A program made the translations under genes and the position numbers. A stretch of 64,000 nt of DNA. Source: Struthio camelus. Lineage: Eukaryota; Chordata; Aves; Struthioniformes; Struthionidae. The notes below the pieces were generated by a model. It did not search any database. It was not told where the DNA came from and saw nothing but the letters and a program-made list of their open reading frames with translations. Positions within the stretch are counted from its first letter, which is position 1. Each line of letters opens with the position of its first letter. The stretch lies in assembly GCF_040807025.1 (NCBI RefSeq), contig NC_090968.1:5879906-5943905 (forward strand). Direction: 5' to 3'. This document shows, piece after piece, positions 1 to 12,359 of this stretch.

Positions 1-39
1 TTGTAACCCTGGGTCTTCTAAGCAAGCAGAAAGACAACA

Positions 40-460
40 AGCTCAGAGGAAAAGACGTGTCGGGGGAGCCGCAGGACTGGGGGGAAACGCGCAAAGCGGG
101 AGGCCGCGCGGCCTCGGAGGGCGGCCTCCCTTCGGCCGACGTGCCAGCAAGCTGCCCGTCCCCCGCGAGACGAGAGCGGCCCCGGAGCGCCGGCCGCCGC
201 AAGGAGCATCCAGCCCCGGAGGTGGTCATCTCCTGCAGCACTTTTCCTTTTACCTTAAAGTGATTCAGCTCTGGCGGCGCTCATTAAGGAAGGAAGGAGC
301 GAAGGTGGACCTCGGAGGCCGCTAGTTACACGGAGCCCACGTAGAAGGTGGCGTTTCCACCGGGCCCCTCCGGACGGCTGAACGGGAAGCGTTTGGGGCG
401 CTAAGCAGCCTGGAAACAACCCGTGGCGCAAAGCCGCCAGCAGACGAGGGCAATCTAGGA
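40..460. promoter_or_regulatory. CpG-rich segment at the left edge
   Basis: CpG dinucleotides are dense from about 50 to 440, with runs such as CGCGCGGCC, and fall off sharply afterwards. This is the look of a CpG island or its shore. No TATA box, convincing splice site or coding frame marks a gene here. Short open frames exist on both strands but have composition-driven residues (A, R, G, P). It may belong to a promoter that lies mostly to the left of the window. Confidence 0.5.
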
Positions 461-1330
461 GCGCTTTGCTGAAGTGGTTTTACACTCTAATCAAAGGCAG
501 AGAGCAGCTGCTGTGTCTCCATGCAATTACAGACAGAGGGAACAGGTAATTCATGAGAAAAATGGAAACTCAAAGGATATTCCTGCTGTCGAGCGGGTAT
601 CCGAAAACGGGCACCTCCGGGCAGAAGCAGTTCATCGAAAAGGCTTCGCCGCTAGCTGCGGGGAGCACAAAGTTAACCCTGACTCACAAGCTCCGTCACT
701 TATTTTGGTGACAGTCCATCTACAAATGATTAATAAAGACATAAACATCGCTTCATGGACATGCCAAGCATGTTGGAGGCATGACTAGCATGTACTACAG
801 GCAGCTAAGAGGACATCGGAAGTTGTTATGCCTCAGTCTGCAGCAGCAAAAATAGCCCCAGAGATTGTAAACAGCGGTTTATTGAGCTGTTGGGTTCTCT
901 GGCAATTAATTCTCCATTTATTAAAACATCTATTCATCATTTATTTACCCTTCATGTGCTATTTATAAGTATGTTCTTAATAAAGTGTGACTAGGTCTTA
1001 ACAGAATTGCATCGCAGTGGAGAGGATCCAGAGCCCATCGCTGTCAGCGGGAGTCTATTCATACAGACTTACGTATCTTCCCCATCTTTTTGTACTACGG
1101 CTTCTCTGTCTCTATTTGTTTCTGTCTCTCTTTCACTCTCCTGGGATAACACCATCTTTCAATCCACCCTGACACATTCGTTTCCTGAGGGCAATTTAAA
1201 CTGAGAATGATTCCCTGATTGCTCACTTTTCTACCTCCTCTCTTATTCTGCAGGGTTTTTTTTTTTGAAGGATCATAAAATAACATGTTTAGAAATAATT
1301 GCGTGATAGGGATGTTTTCCTGCCATGTGA
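461..1330. other. Gene-free; AT-rich conserved-looking block at 830-1010
   Basis: No gene is seen. The stretch 830-1010 is AT-rich and carries several TTAATT/ATTTATT motifs, as homeodomain-bound enhancers often do. An AATAAA at 979-984 followed by a GT-rich stretch could act as a plus-strand polyadenylation signal, but no exon leading to it can be seen. A pyrimidine-rich run lies at 1090-1140. Confidence 0.3.
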
Positions 1331-1960
1331 GCTTTGCTCATTTCCTCTCGAGACAATATATCCTCAGCACGTTTTCAAGGAAGGCTTCCCATGATAGAGA
1401 CAGCAGGCTATCCGGGGCTTTGGCACGGACGGGGTGACGGGAGCGGCTGGGCAAGGCGATCCGAGCTGTCACGAGCCCTCGAGGAGCCGGGGGCACCAAC
1501 GCTGGGTGCCAGGAGGAGGGATCCTGCAGCCTCTCCCCCTCCGCGCGGGGCGGGCCGGGGTGAGATGTGGTCACTGGGATCAGAGCTGATCCGGTATTAG
1601 GCACCTCCTCATTCGCTTCCCTTTTAGGGGCGCCAATTTGCTGCCACCAGGGGAAACGGCCCCTGGCTTAAGCGACAACCTGCTCTGAGCCCTGCATTGA
1701 TTTATTTTGCGGGTTAGCAAGCAAAGCGAGGGGCAGCCAAGCCCGAGGCCAACCACAAGCCGGTCCAAGGACGGGATGCAAAACACCCGACTTCCCCTTC
1801 AACCACAAAACCTACTCCTGGAAGCGGGACCAGCACCCACACACCAAGCCCCTTCCCCAGCACTGAGCTACTTTCTCCGGGAGCCGGCAGGGACAGCGGC
1901 CTCTCCGCGCCGGCACGCTGACCCCGCGCTTCCCGCTGATCCCACCCGAACATCGATTCC
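1331..1960. other. Gene-free, moderately CpG-rich stretch
   Basis: GC content rises between about 1,420 and 1,580 and again near 1,880-1,960, with scattered CpG. Open frames on both strands are short and low-complexity. I see no promoter element or splice signal that stands out. Confidence 0.3.
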
Positions 1961-2420
1961 ACTCGAGAGCTCAGGAGCATTTCTGTTTAGCTGTAAATTT
2001 ATATGTATTAGATTAGATTATATATTGCAAGTGCAAATAAACCCCATGCATTGCCCAATAGCTGTTTGATTTAGTCCTCAGCAACGAGCAGGCATACTTT
2101 AAAGCAACACCTACGGAGAGACAAGAATCATGAACAGGTCTGTGGTTCCTCTTACTCTCTTTTACCTTTTACAGACCATCCAGATACCATTATCTCCTAA
2201 TAAATATCCCCTCTGACACAGTCATCATGTAACTCATTACAGCCTCTACAGCGCATGAATTATGTGGCTAAGGTTCATATAACTATGAAGATATTTATGG
2301 CAGTCCATACTGTTTCTTAGGAAAATATTGATTTGTTAATAACTGAATGACTATATAGCCATTAAATCAGACCGGTCTATTGTACACTCTTGGCATTAAC
2401 GAAAGAATACGTTTACTTTT
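1961..2420. promoter_or_regulatory. AT-rich block, possible conserved enhancer
   Basis: The block has repeated ATTAGATTAGATTA-like motifs near 2,005-2,025, CAAT/ATTA motifs, and a perfect 10-bp palindrome AGACCGGTCT near 2,370. The dense homeodomain-type cores in an otherwise GC-moderate context resemble a conserved non-coding element. Conservation itself cannot be judged from one sequence. Confidence 0.25.
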
Positions 2421-3690
2421 TACATTTTTATTTTATATGTATTTTATCTGTGAATTGCGGAGAGGAGAGTAAAAGAGGGCAGGCACAGAGAAGCAAGCTT
2501 TTGCTCCTGGAGTTTTCTCTGCAAAATCTAAGCAGGGATCTCTCTGCCCCCCTTAAACAGCCATGCAGGGACTGATTATTTTGGGGGATCAAGAGCAACT
2601 CTCACGAGTCGGGGGCATTAGGAATGGCTTCGCTGAAGGTGGTGGAAGTGGAGTCACACAGGATCTTGGGCACCAGCTTAAAACCTCCCTATTTGGGCCT
2701 CTCTAATTTTGAAGGCAATGGGACTGATTCTTCCCCCAGCCCTTGCCCTGCTGAGGGCAGTGCTGCTACCTCAGGTTTATGCAGCTGTGACAGAGGGAAG
2801 AATCTGCCCTACTAGGATTTTTTGGAGGTGGAGAGAGACAGGGGATCACAGCATCATCTAGGAACTTCTGAACTGCTAAAATGAGGCTTGTAGTTCACCA
2901 TTCTAGTGTTAAGGCCTCAGATAACAGTGCAGGCAGCAAGCGTGGATTTTTTTTGTTTTAAAAAGATATACAACTTACTTCTTTTATTGATTGCTTGCTT
3001 TTCATTTTATATCCTTTCCCCTTGCCTGAAATAAGGCAAATGAGTCCTTGCCACAGGCTCTAAACTTTATACTCCGGCACTATCTCCTCCCTTATCCAAC
3101 GGGAAGCGAGCAGTAGAGCCGTGCCGCATCATGCGCCCTGCTAAACCCGTTATGGCTTTTCTTCTACAGAAGAGAGGCAAATCCTAGCAACTCGTTAACA
3201 ACAACGAGGTTTTACAGAGCATCTTGCATCCTCGGGCAAAGAGCTGCCCAGCACACTTGACGGGCCGTTTCGCCCGCTGCTTGCAAAAAGCCCCGGTCGG
3301 GCCAGGGGCAGCAGCTCCCGGCAGCACCAGCGCTTGGACCGCAGGGACTTACATGGGCTGCTGCTCCGATTTAGGGGGGCATTTGTCATGACTGTATCTC
3401 ATCACCTCCGCCCACAGCAAGCTGTCTGAGTTTTTTGTTTTTGTTTTTTTAAATGACAGGAAGTAAAGGAAAGTATTTCATCAGTTTGCGAGGCCCCTGC
3501 CAGCCTGCTGCACCCCTGGCTGCGCAGTGCCAGGGCGAGGGACAAGCACCTCTGAGCCACGCAGTGCAGCAGAGTCAGACACAGGTGCACATGTGTATAG
3601 GCATATGCATACGTACCTGAGGTAGTCTCAATATCTGTTACATTTGAAAAACGTATTTCCTTTACTCTTGCACACTTTGATGTGTAAAAC
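2421..3690. other. Gene-free stretch, nothing recognised
   Basis: No coding exon, RNA gene or mobile element is recognisable. There are short T-rich and A-rich runs near 2,945-2,965 and 3,430-3,450. All open frames are under 70 codons and of random character. Confidence 0.4.
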
Positions 3691-3699
3691 TAGTTACAG

Positions 3700-3945
3700 C
3701 AGCTGGAGAAGAGACCGTGCCCCAGGGCAGAGCCCTCCACGCCTGCCATGCCCCGCGTGCAGCGGCGCAGCCCTGCCTTTGCAAGATGCCGAGGGGAGCG
3801 CAGGGGACCGCGCGCTGCACAAAGGCCGTGCCAGCCGCCACTGCCGCCGCCAGGGCAGGACCGCGCTGCACGCTGCGCTGTTTAGCGATGCCATCTAGCG
3901 GGGCCCCAGCTGCGAAGGAGCCGCTCGTCGATCGCTAAGCAGCTC
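3700..3945. promoter_or_regulatory. Small CpG-rich cluster
   Basis: From about 3,710 to 3,940 there is a GC-rich, CpG-containing patch with overlapping open frames on both strands that reflect base composition. It ends in a CTCF-like motif, listed separately. It could be a small regulatory island. Confidence 0.3.
3889..3904 (-). promoter_or_regulatory. CTCF-like site
   Basis: The plus strand reads TGCCATCTAGCGGGGC. This fits the reverse complement of the vertebrate CTCF core (CTGCC-M-Y-CTAG-Y-GG type), so the motif points along the minus strand. CTCF sites of this form anchor chromatin loops and insulators. The assignment rests on the motif alone. Confidence 0.45.
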
Positions 3946-4000
3946 ACACCTTATTATTATGCACAGCAATGCCTGAGAAATCCGATGCATCATATCAAAC

Positions 4001-6300
4001 GCTCCCTCCTCCTGCAATGAGCAAGTTTTTACACGAGGTGCATCCAGTCCCCTGTCTAATCCCTCCAGCTGCTTTACACAGACCGTGACGCAAGCAAACT
4101 CTGGATGCCCAAAGCAGCCCGCGATGCCAGGCCGGCCCAGCTGCAACTCCACCGTTTCCTCTGGCCAGGCCGGGAGAAGCACCTTGTCAGGCACTGGCTG
4201 CCTTCTTTAAAGAGTGACGGGTCAGGGCGAGGGGGGAAAGGGGGGAAAAGCCCTGCCAGGAAGATCTCGGAGCAAAATCCCCTGCAAGGGTGCATGCTGC
4301 CACTCTCCAGAGCAGCTTCCGGCCACATGCCCAGCGGCGCAAGGCAGCACCAGTCCAGAGGGTAGAGAGGCACCTGCAGCACTGACCCTCTCCTTCCGCT
4401 ACTTTTGCCCTTAGGTCGCACTGGATTTGCCCAGTGTGGTTCATACCGCATCCACTGCATCGCTATGCCCGGCCCAAAAAGGACAGACTTGTTAGCAGAG
4501 ACCGTACAAGCTCCTCCAAGCAGCCCTGGCGGGCCCCGGGGGGGACACTGTCCCTCCTCACATCTGCAAAAGCTGGAAGCGACGCTGGGGCAAGTCTCGC
4601 TTTCTGAATGCGCGTGCAGCGAGCGCAGAGGGCTCTGCCCCTTCCCTTGGCTGTCCCAGCACCACCAGATCCCTCTGCTACCGAAACGGAGAGCAAGACC
4701 TACCTCTCTCTTCTCTCCTGTGCTCTTCCTGCAGCCAGACTTTGGTCCCTTCCAGCGTCTCCTTCCAACTAGGAAAAACGTTGCACAGGTCAGCCTTTGG
4801 CCCCTGGTCTTGGCCAATGTGTGTTTGCACAGTTTAACTGTCCTCCACTGGCGAGGACTGACAGATAACTCTTAAGCATGCATGAAAGAAACAGGCACTA
4901 AGTTAAACTCCTGCTGGCGAGATGCAAACTTCCCTCCCAAGCGTATTCACGGGCTCTTCCAAAGGGCACCTTCCCTCAGCAGCTCCTTTGCCTGGGGCAA
5001 TAAAACCCACGTGCACAGAGACTGGGTACCCCCATAGATGTGGGACGGGGAGCAACCCGCCCGAGGACACCGGAGATGAGGCCACCTCTCCGTCCTTAGT
5101 CTGGCACAGAACTCTTCACCCCAAACAACTAAATAGGTTCATCACTGACCAGGGGCTGGACCCCGTGGGCTCCTAGAGGAGAAAGAGAGACTGCTGAGGG
5201 CTACGGCTACTTCCCAGCTTGCCCGCTCGCTCCTGAGCCTGGGAGCGCGTGCCCCGAGACGTTTCTGCCGTCGCAAGAGGAAACGCGCGCCCCAGAAGCA
5301 GGGCTGAAAGGGCAGCGGCTTGCCCAGGGCTGAGCAGGAAGCCGCTGTTTGTCCCACGCGCAGTGCTGCTTGGGTAAACCTGATCTCTTCACCAGCAGAG
5401 CAAAAGCCAAGAGCACCTGGGCTAGGCACTGAGCATCCAAGGAAATGGCTTGTGGTGGGCAATAAATGTTTTAACAAACAGCAAGCTCAGGAAGAAAGGA
5501 AAGGCACAATGCAAGAAAGCTCTCTGATTGCCATCCAGCTTTTACTAAATGATTCATGTCCCTCCCTGCCTATTCCAGGAAGGCCCAATTAACAATGTTT
5601 TCTTCTAATCGTTGCAAGATTGGAAACTTTCTGTTGCGCCCAGAGCCTGGAAGCAGGATGGGAGCCGGACTGGCACCGCTCCGTCCCACACAGGGAGAGC
5701 AGAGCTGCAGGGTACCGTGAGGCCGCTGCGCACGGAGATCGCATCTCCCCTCGCTCCGCAGCCACGAGCCAGACGAGCGCGAGCCCTTGCCTGGAGCCTC
5801 TTGCAGGTCACACAGCCAGAGAGAGAGGGAGGGACGGCTGTTTTCTGCATCGCACTCAGTGCCCTGTGCACCAGCCCTTTCCCTGCTTTTGGATAGGTGC
5901 TAACCCTCGGTCCCAATGCAAACATTTCCTTGCAGGGGCTGAGCCCGTCCTGGTGGGGAGGCAGTTCCTTCCCCTGGCAGGGGGTCAGAAATAGCACAGC
6001 GGAGCTGCCAAATCCCACCCACAGCAGCCAGGGATCGGAGGACTTTCCCTTTTAGAGTGATGCAGGGAAGATCGCACAGTCGGAGCGGCTCCAGGGGCTG
6101 GATACAGCCTTACAGTGCTTGGAAAGGGGCCGAGCTCACTGGGAGTCAGACATCCCTGGAGCAGGTTGCATCAGAGCAAGCGCTGGCAGATGCCCATGCC
6201 CGTGCCCGGAGCGGCCCCTCGCCTGGTGCGCTCCACCAAGCCCAAACCCAGCAAAGCTTTAGTACAACAGCACTGTCAGCAGCATTCAGATTTGAAGTTT
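4001..6300. other. Gene-free stretch, nothing recognised
   Basis: GC-moderate DNA. Overlapping open frames on both strands (one of 247 codons on the minus strand at 4,074-4,817) have no recognisable domain and no supporting splice context. The segment 5,515-5,615 is AT-richer and may be a small conserved element. No repeats of note. Confidence 0.4.
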
Positions 6301-6560
6301 TCCAAACATGCATTTAATTTGGAATTAATGGGATGATTTCCACCCCCTCCATGCTAATTGAAAGAAAGAAAATGATTATTAAACACAGATTCTCTACGTT
6401 TTGACAACTAGATACTAAATATCCATCTCGCACATGGCTGCTAATTCCCAATAAATATGTTTCTTTCAATAACCAGCTGGTTTTAATTTAACAAACAAAT
6501 AGCTGTCTGGTAAAATCCAAATTAATTGAATGTTTGGAAACCTTAATGGAAAATAGCAGT
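6300..6560. promoter_or_regulatory. Homeodomain-motif-rich block, probable conserved enhancer
   Basis: Within 260 bp there are many AATTA, TAAT and ATTA cores, plus a perfect 12-bp palindrome AACCAGCTGGTT at 6,471-6,482 built around a CAGCTG E-box. Clusters of this kind are typical of deeply conserved developmental enhancers. Function and conservation are inferred. Confidence 0.35.
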
Positions 6561-8690
6561 TATGTTTCAGCCCCCACCCCTGCCCTGTGCAGCCTCTCGC
6601 CCCGCTGCGGAGGGAGGTAGGCCTGCTCCTGGGCGCAGGGCAGGGAAAAGAGCTGGTGCCCTTCGCTGTGGTCACCCCAGTCCTTCCGCACAGCCCCACG
6701 AGCGCACAGAAAAACCCAACTGCTCCCACCATGCTGCCTCTCCCCTGCATTTCCAGCTCTTCCATACCTTGCACAACAATAATACTGCTGAACTCATACT
6801 ATGCCAGTTTGCACAGCACCTTCCTTACTCCTGATGCCAAGTAATAGTTTGTAGCTAACTACAAGGGAATTAAAAAAAAAAAATTAGACTAGATATGAAT
6901 TATCCCCCTAACCTGACTTTTCTGGCAGTAAATTGTAGCACTCTTTGCTGCCCCTGGGAGAAACAAGACAGCCAAGGAAGCAGAGTACAGACATCTTGGC
7001 TGAGAGGGAAAGCAAGGCCAGGCAGCAGTGAAACAGCTCTGCAGAAACATACCAGGTGGGGGTCCTGCCAAAAGGCCAGTGGAAAGGAGAAGTCACCACA
7101 CCACAGCTCTGCCCCCAAACCAGCCCCCGCCCCTCAGTGCTTGGAGACCTTTTGTAGGCTTGTGTCATCATTAGCAACTTCCTTCTGGGCTTTTCAAAGC
7201 AAATTGTTAACAGCTGAGCTACAGCTCGCAGGTTACCTCCAGTATTGGTATCGGCCTGTTGCAAAAGCAGTCATGCTACTGCCAGCCCTGGGACTGGAGC
7301 CTGCACAGCAGGGGCGTCCGCTCTCTCAGCAGGGGAAATCTGGCAGAAAACCCACTGCAAGGAGACAGGCAGAGCTGCCCACGGTGCCACACGTTAACCC
7401 TGCTCACATCTCCACAGCCCCAGCCCTTCCAGAGAGAAAGTCCAGGAAATTACAGCAATAAAGCGTCCCCACCAATTGAACAGCTTTCTCTAGAGAATGA
7501 GGGAAAGTGGCCCAAATAGCACCTAGCAGGAAACGTAGCACTCCACAGCCTCTATCCACAGTGCAATCGCGCCACCGCTGAAGCACGGCCTTCGCTTCCC
7601 ATTAACGACCCCACTGCATGCAGCAGGCATTCGCGGCTGGCACTGCTATGCCTCTGGGTTATTGTTTTAAATTTGAGTCATTACAACAAATTACTGTGCT
7701 TAGTGCCTTTCACGACATCCATGGACTCCTGTTGTCACTCAGGCACCTCCATTTGGGGTTTATATTTGGAACCAGCACAGAAAGATGCATGGCACAAAAC
7801 GCACCCTGGCACGTTCACAGCCCACCCTGAAGAGGCGGGCAAGGCCACCACACCGCATTTGTCACGGCTTGTGACAGCTCAGCAGACCTGCGTGGACATG
7901 ACGTTGCAGCATCACCAAAAACCTGAACAAATAACAGCCCTCACCATAAGCCCCATCCAGCAAACCGCATCGGTCCGATACCGCTCAGCACCAGGGTGAC
8001 GTCAGGTAGTTTTTATTTGTTCTTACAGTCAAGGATCTCCAAGCGCTCCTTAAGTACTGCTGTTATTTATCCATTTTTTCCCCCCAATGTTTTTATGACA
8101 CACTTAGATGAATAGTTACATCAAGCCCCAGTAAGGCACTCCCCACACTCCTTGGGCATCCAGCAGCAACTCAAGCCCCAGCACCTGGAGACTTGCCAGT
8201 GCATCACCAGTTCTCATCCTGCCTTAGCAGCTTTGCTGAGAACCTACCTTGCACTACCTGGCCCAGAAGGTAGAGTTTGGAGTTACCACGTGATGCCCCA
8301 GCACAGCATGCCAGGAACCAAAGATATTAATACCTCCATTTGGCTAATGGAAAGGAAAAGGAAATAAACGCACAGAAAGATAAAGGGACTGGCTGAAAAT
8401 GACAAGACAGCAATGATTCCTTTTATTTCTCTATTTAAGTGTCTGGCTCCATCACTAAAGCAGGACCAGTATGAAAATGCAGAAAGCAGCAGAGATGAGG
8501 GGAAGGTGCAGCTGCAAGTGACAGTCCAGCCATGCTCTGCCTCTCACGGCTCTTCTGGCTCACCAAAGATCAGTGGATTAAATGCTGGTGCAAAAAAACC
8601 TTACAAGACATCATGCGAAACTGCTGAACCAGTGAACTGCCTCCTGAGGAGTCTGAGCCATGCCAGCTGTCATGGAAATCACCATCTTTG
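6561..8690. other. Gene-free stretch left of the repeat-RNA locus
   Basis: No exon or RNA gene is recognised. The longest plus-strand frame (188 codons, 6,895-7,461) has no recognisable domain and no splice support. A perfect cyclic-AMP response element lies within it and is listed separately. The segment 8,010-8,120 is T-rich. Confidence 0.4.
7997..8004. promoter_or_regulatory. Perfect CRE palindrome TGACGTCA
   Basis: TGACGTCA is the full consensus for CREB/ATF-family dimers. It contains a CpG yet lies outside a CpG island, where CpG usually decays, so it may be under selection. No promoter elements are seen beside it. Confidence 0.3.
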
Positions 8691-8726
8691 TGAAAAGGTT
8701 GTAGCAACAGTGAGATGCATATTTCT

Positions 8727-8732
8727 TTTATT
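8727..8732 (-). terminator. Candidate polyadenylation signal AATAAA
   Basis: The minus strand reads TTTAATAAAAG. The array and the region from its left end to this point contain no earlier AATAAA or ATTAAA on the minus strand. A T/GT-containing stretch follows at about 8,690-8,715, where cleavage would be expected. This places the 3' end of the predicted repeat RNA near 8,705. Confidence 0.45.
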
Positions 8733-8821
8733 AAATCTGAGTGTGATGAACATAGTGTGAGCTTGTGTGCGTACTGCATGGAGCAAGCCACAAACACAGA
8801 AGTGCAGGTGCTGTTTCAGAG

Positions 8822-8831
8822 CCTGAAACAA
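8822..8831 (-). other. Candidate 3' splice site of the repeat RNA
   Basis: The minus strand reads TTGTTTCAG and then GCTC, a fair acceptor with a modest pyrimidine tract; the exon would begin at 8,822. It lies between the array and the AATAAA, so any donor-like GTGAGTA in the array could join to it and give a terminal exon of about 115 nt. Splicing is a prediction only. Confidence 0.3.
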
Positions 8832-9599
8832 CATATAGGTGATGGCAGGCGAGGCAGCCCAAGGCACAACTTGCTTGCAGCACTTTGCTCTCCTGCCCCA
8901 GGATTCCATTTGTTTCAAAGGCAGGACTGCAGCTCTTCTAACCTGCTATTGGACACCCTAGCCAGCACACCCACCCTCCCGCAACACATACTCACCCACA
9001 CAGGGCACAGCCCCACCTCCTTCCCCCCCAAGGGGGCTTCTTCACTCGAGACTAGCCTTGACAAAGGCTGCCCAGCACCTTCAAGCCTTGACAAAGGCTG
9101 CCCAGGCTTCTTCTGCCCGAGGCACCAGCCCTCAGTGATTTCAGCTCTTTTAGGCCCACCATCGCGCACCCTAGCCAGCACACCCACCCTCCCGCAACAC
9201 ATACTCACCCACACAGGGCACAGCCCCACCTCCTTCCCCCCCAAGGGTCTTCTTCACTCGAGACTAGCCTTGACAAAGGCTGCCCAGCACCTTCAAGCCT
9301 TGACAAAGGCTGCCCAGGCTTCTTCTGCCCGAGGCACCAGCCCTCAGTGATTTCAGCTCTTTTAGGCCCACCATCGCGCACCCTAGCCAGCACACCCACC
9401 CTCCCGCAACACATACTCACCCACACAGGGCACAGCCCCACCTCCTTCCCCCCCAAGGGTCTTCTTCACTCGAGACTAGCCTTGACAAAGGCTGCCCAGC
9501 ACCTTCAAGCCTTGACAAAGGCTGCCCAGGCTTCTTCTGCCCGAGGCACCAGCCCTCAGTGATTTCAGCTCTTTTAGGCCCCCCCCCCCCCCATTGCGC

Positions 9600-10089
9600 A
9601 CCCTAACTCCACACAGAACACACATGGCCAAGTTCAACCCCCATATACATGCAGACACACACACAGCCTCAGACCAACTCAGTTCACGTATGTTGACACT
9701 CACCATAGACACACACCCAAGACTCCCAATCCTGCACCACCAGGCAGGCAGGCAGGACACAAGCAGCCCACCCCAGAGCAGGCCTGTATCCCAGGGTACC
9801 TCAGCTGCCCACCTGCCACCCCACAAGCCACCCCTGCTGCCAAGAGCCAGGCCACCCACTAGTGACTGCTCCCACATCCTGGCAGAACAAGTACTCACCT
9901 ACCTGCCACTCCCCAGTGCCACAAGGCACAGCCCCACCTCCTTCCCCCCCAAGGGGGGCTTCTTCACTCGAGACTAGCCTTGACAAAGGCTGCCCAGCAC
10001 CTTCAAGCCTTGACAAAGGCTGCCCAGGCTTCTTCTGCCCGAGGCACCAGCCCTCAGTGATTTCAGCTCTTTTAGGCCCACCATCGCGC
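9600..10089. repeat. Long (490 bp) array unit, copy 1
   Basis: The left part of the short unit is replaced by a longer stretch, preceded by a run of 14 C. That stretch contains CA-rich DNA, a GGCA tetranucleotide run and two minus-strand donor-like motifs: GTGAGTG (plus-strand ACTCAC at 9,698-9,703) and GTGAGTA (9,893-9,898). From GGCACAGCCCC onward it matches the short unit. Short units may derive from this form by internal deletion. Confidence 0.95.
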
Positions 10090-10310
10090 ACCCTAGCCAG
10101 CACACCCACCCTCCCGCAACACATACTCACCCACACAGGGCACAGCCCCACCTCCTTCCCCCCCAAGGGGGCTTCTTCACTCGAGACTAGCCTTGACAAA
10201 GGCTGCCCAGCACCTTCAAGCCTTGACAAAGGCTGCCCAGGCTTCTTCTGCCCGAGGCACCAGCCCTCAGTGATTTCAGCTCTTTTAGGCCCCCCCCCCC
10301 CCCATTGCGC

Positions 10311-10800
10311 ACCCTAACTCCACACAGAACACACATGGCCAAGTTCAACCCCCATATACATGCAGACACACACACAGCCTCAGACCAACTCAGTTCACGT
10401 ATGTTGACACTCACCATAGACACACACCCAAGACTCCCAATCCTGCACCACCAGGCAGGCAGGCAGGACACAAGCAGCCCACCCCAGAGCAGGCCTGTAT
10501 CCCAGGGTACCTCAGCTGCCCACCTGCCACCCCACAAGCCACCCCTGCTGCCAAGAGCCAGGCCACCCACTAGTGACTGCTCCCACATCCTGGCAGAACA
10601 AGTACTCACCTACCTGCCACTCCCCAGTGCCACAAGGCACAGCCCCACCTCCTTCCCCCCCAAGGGGGGCTTCTTCACTCGAGACTAGCCTTGACAAAGG
10701 CTGCCCAGCACCTTCAAGCCTTGACAAAGGCTGCCCAGGCTTCTTCTGCCCGAGGCACCAGCCCTCAGTGATTTCAGCTCTTTTAGGCCCACCATCGCGC
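10311..10800. repeat. Long (490 bp) array unit, copy 2
   Basis: Same structure as the copy at 9,600, again after a run of 14 C. The start-to-start distance is 711 bp, which equals one long unit plus one short unit with its C tract. This suggests the pair was duplicated as a block. Confidence 0.95.
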
Positions 10801-11869
10801 ACCCTAGCCAGCACACCCACCCTCCCGCAACACATACTCACCCACACAGGGCACAGCCCCACCTCCTTCCCCCCCAAGGGGGGCTTCTTCACTCGAGACT
10901 AGCCTTGACAAAGGCTGCCCAGCACCTTCAAGCCTTGACAAAGGCTGCCCAGGCTTCTTCTGCCCGAGGCACCAGCCCTCAGTGATTTCAGCTCTTTTAG
11001 GCCCACCATCGCGCACCCTAGCCAGCACACCCACCCTCCCGCAACACATACTCACCCACACAGGGCACAGCCCCACCTCCTTCCCCCCCAAGGGTCTTCT
11101 TCACTCGAGACTAGCCTTGACAAAGGCTGCCCAGCACCTTCAAGCCTTGACAAAGGCTGCCCAGGCTTCTTCTGCCCGAGGCACCAGCCCTCAGTGATTT
11201 CAGCTCTTTTAGGCCCACCATCGCGCACCCTAGCCAGCACACCCACCCTCCCGCAACACATACTCACCCACACAGGGCACAGCCCCACCTCCTTCCCCCC
11301 CAAGGGTCTTCTTCACTCGAGACTAGCCTTGACAAAGGCTGCCCAGCACCTTCAAGCCTTGACAAAGGCTGCCCAGGCTTCTTCTGCCCGAGGCACCAGC
11401 CCTCAGTGATTTCAGCTCTTTTAGGCCCACCATCGCGCACCCTAGCCAGCACACCCACCCTCCCGCAACACATACTCACCCACACAGGGCACAGCCCCAC
11501 CTCCTTCCCCCCCAAGGGTCTTCTTCACTCGAGACTAGCCTTGACAAAGGCTGCCCAGCACCTTCAAGCCTTGACAAAGGCTGCCCAGGCTTCTTCTGCC
11601 CGAGGCACCAGCCCTCAGTGATTTCAGCTCTTTTAGGCCCACCATCGCGCACCCTAGCCAGCACACCCACCCTCCCGCAACACATACTCACCCACACAGG
11701 GCACAGCCCCACCTCCTTCCCCCCCAAGGGGGCTTCTTCACTCGAGACTAGCCTTGACAAAGGCTGCCCAGCACCTTCAAGCCTTGACAAAGGCTGCCCA
11801 GGCTTCTTCTGCCCGAGGCACCAGCCCTCAGTGATTTCAGCTCTTTTAGGCCCCCCCCCCCCATTGCGC

Positions 11870-12359
11870 ACCCTAACTCCACACAGAACACACATGGCCA
11901 AGTTCAACCCCCATATACATGCAGACACACACACAGCCTCAGACCAACTCAGTTCACGTATGTTGACACTCACCATAGACACACACCCAAGACTCCCAAT
12001 CCTGCACCACCAGGCAGGCAGGCAGGACACAAGCAGCCCACCCCAGAGCAGGCCTGTATCCCAGGGTACCTCAGCTGCCCACCTGCCACCCCACAAGCCA
12101 CCCCTGCTGCCAAGAGCCAGGCCACCCACTAGTGACTGCTCCCACATCCTGGCAGAACAAGTACTCACCTACCTGCCACTCCCCAGTGCCACAAGGCACA
12201 GCCCCACCTCCTTCCCCCCCAAGGGGGGCTTCTTCACTCGAGACTAGCCTTGACAAAGGCTGCCCAGCACCTTCAAGCCTTGACAAAGGCTGCCCAGGCT
12301 TCTTCTGCCCGAGGCACCAGCCCTCAGTGATTTCAGCTCTTTTAGGCCCACCATCGCGC
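11870..12359. repeat. Long (490 bp) array unit, copy 3
   Basis: Same structure as the other long units, with a preceding run of 12 C instead of 14. It lies 1,559 bp after copy 2, which fits one long and five short units. Both minus-strand donor-like motifs are retained. Confidence 0.95.

Noticed and set aside
979..984. 3' end of a plus-strand gene at AATAAA
   Set aside because: No exon or coding frame leads into it; AATAAA is frequent by chance in AT-rich DNA.
4074..4817. 247-codon minus-strand open frame
   Set aside because: About the longest random frame expected in a window of this size; no domain and no splice context.
11476..12247. 209-230 codon frames inside the array
   Set aside because: They run through repeat units whose lengths mostly break the frame and exist in parallel on both strands, so they are shadows of the repetition.
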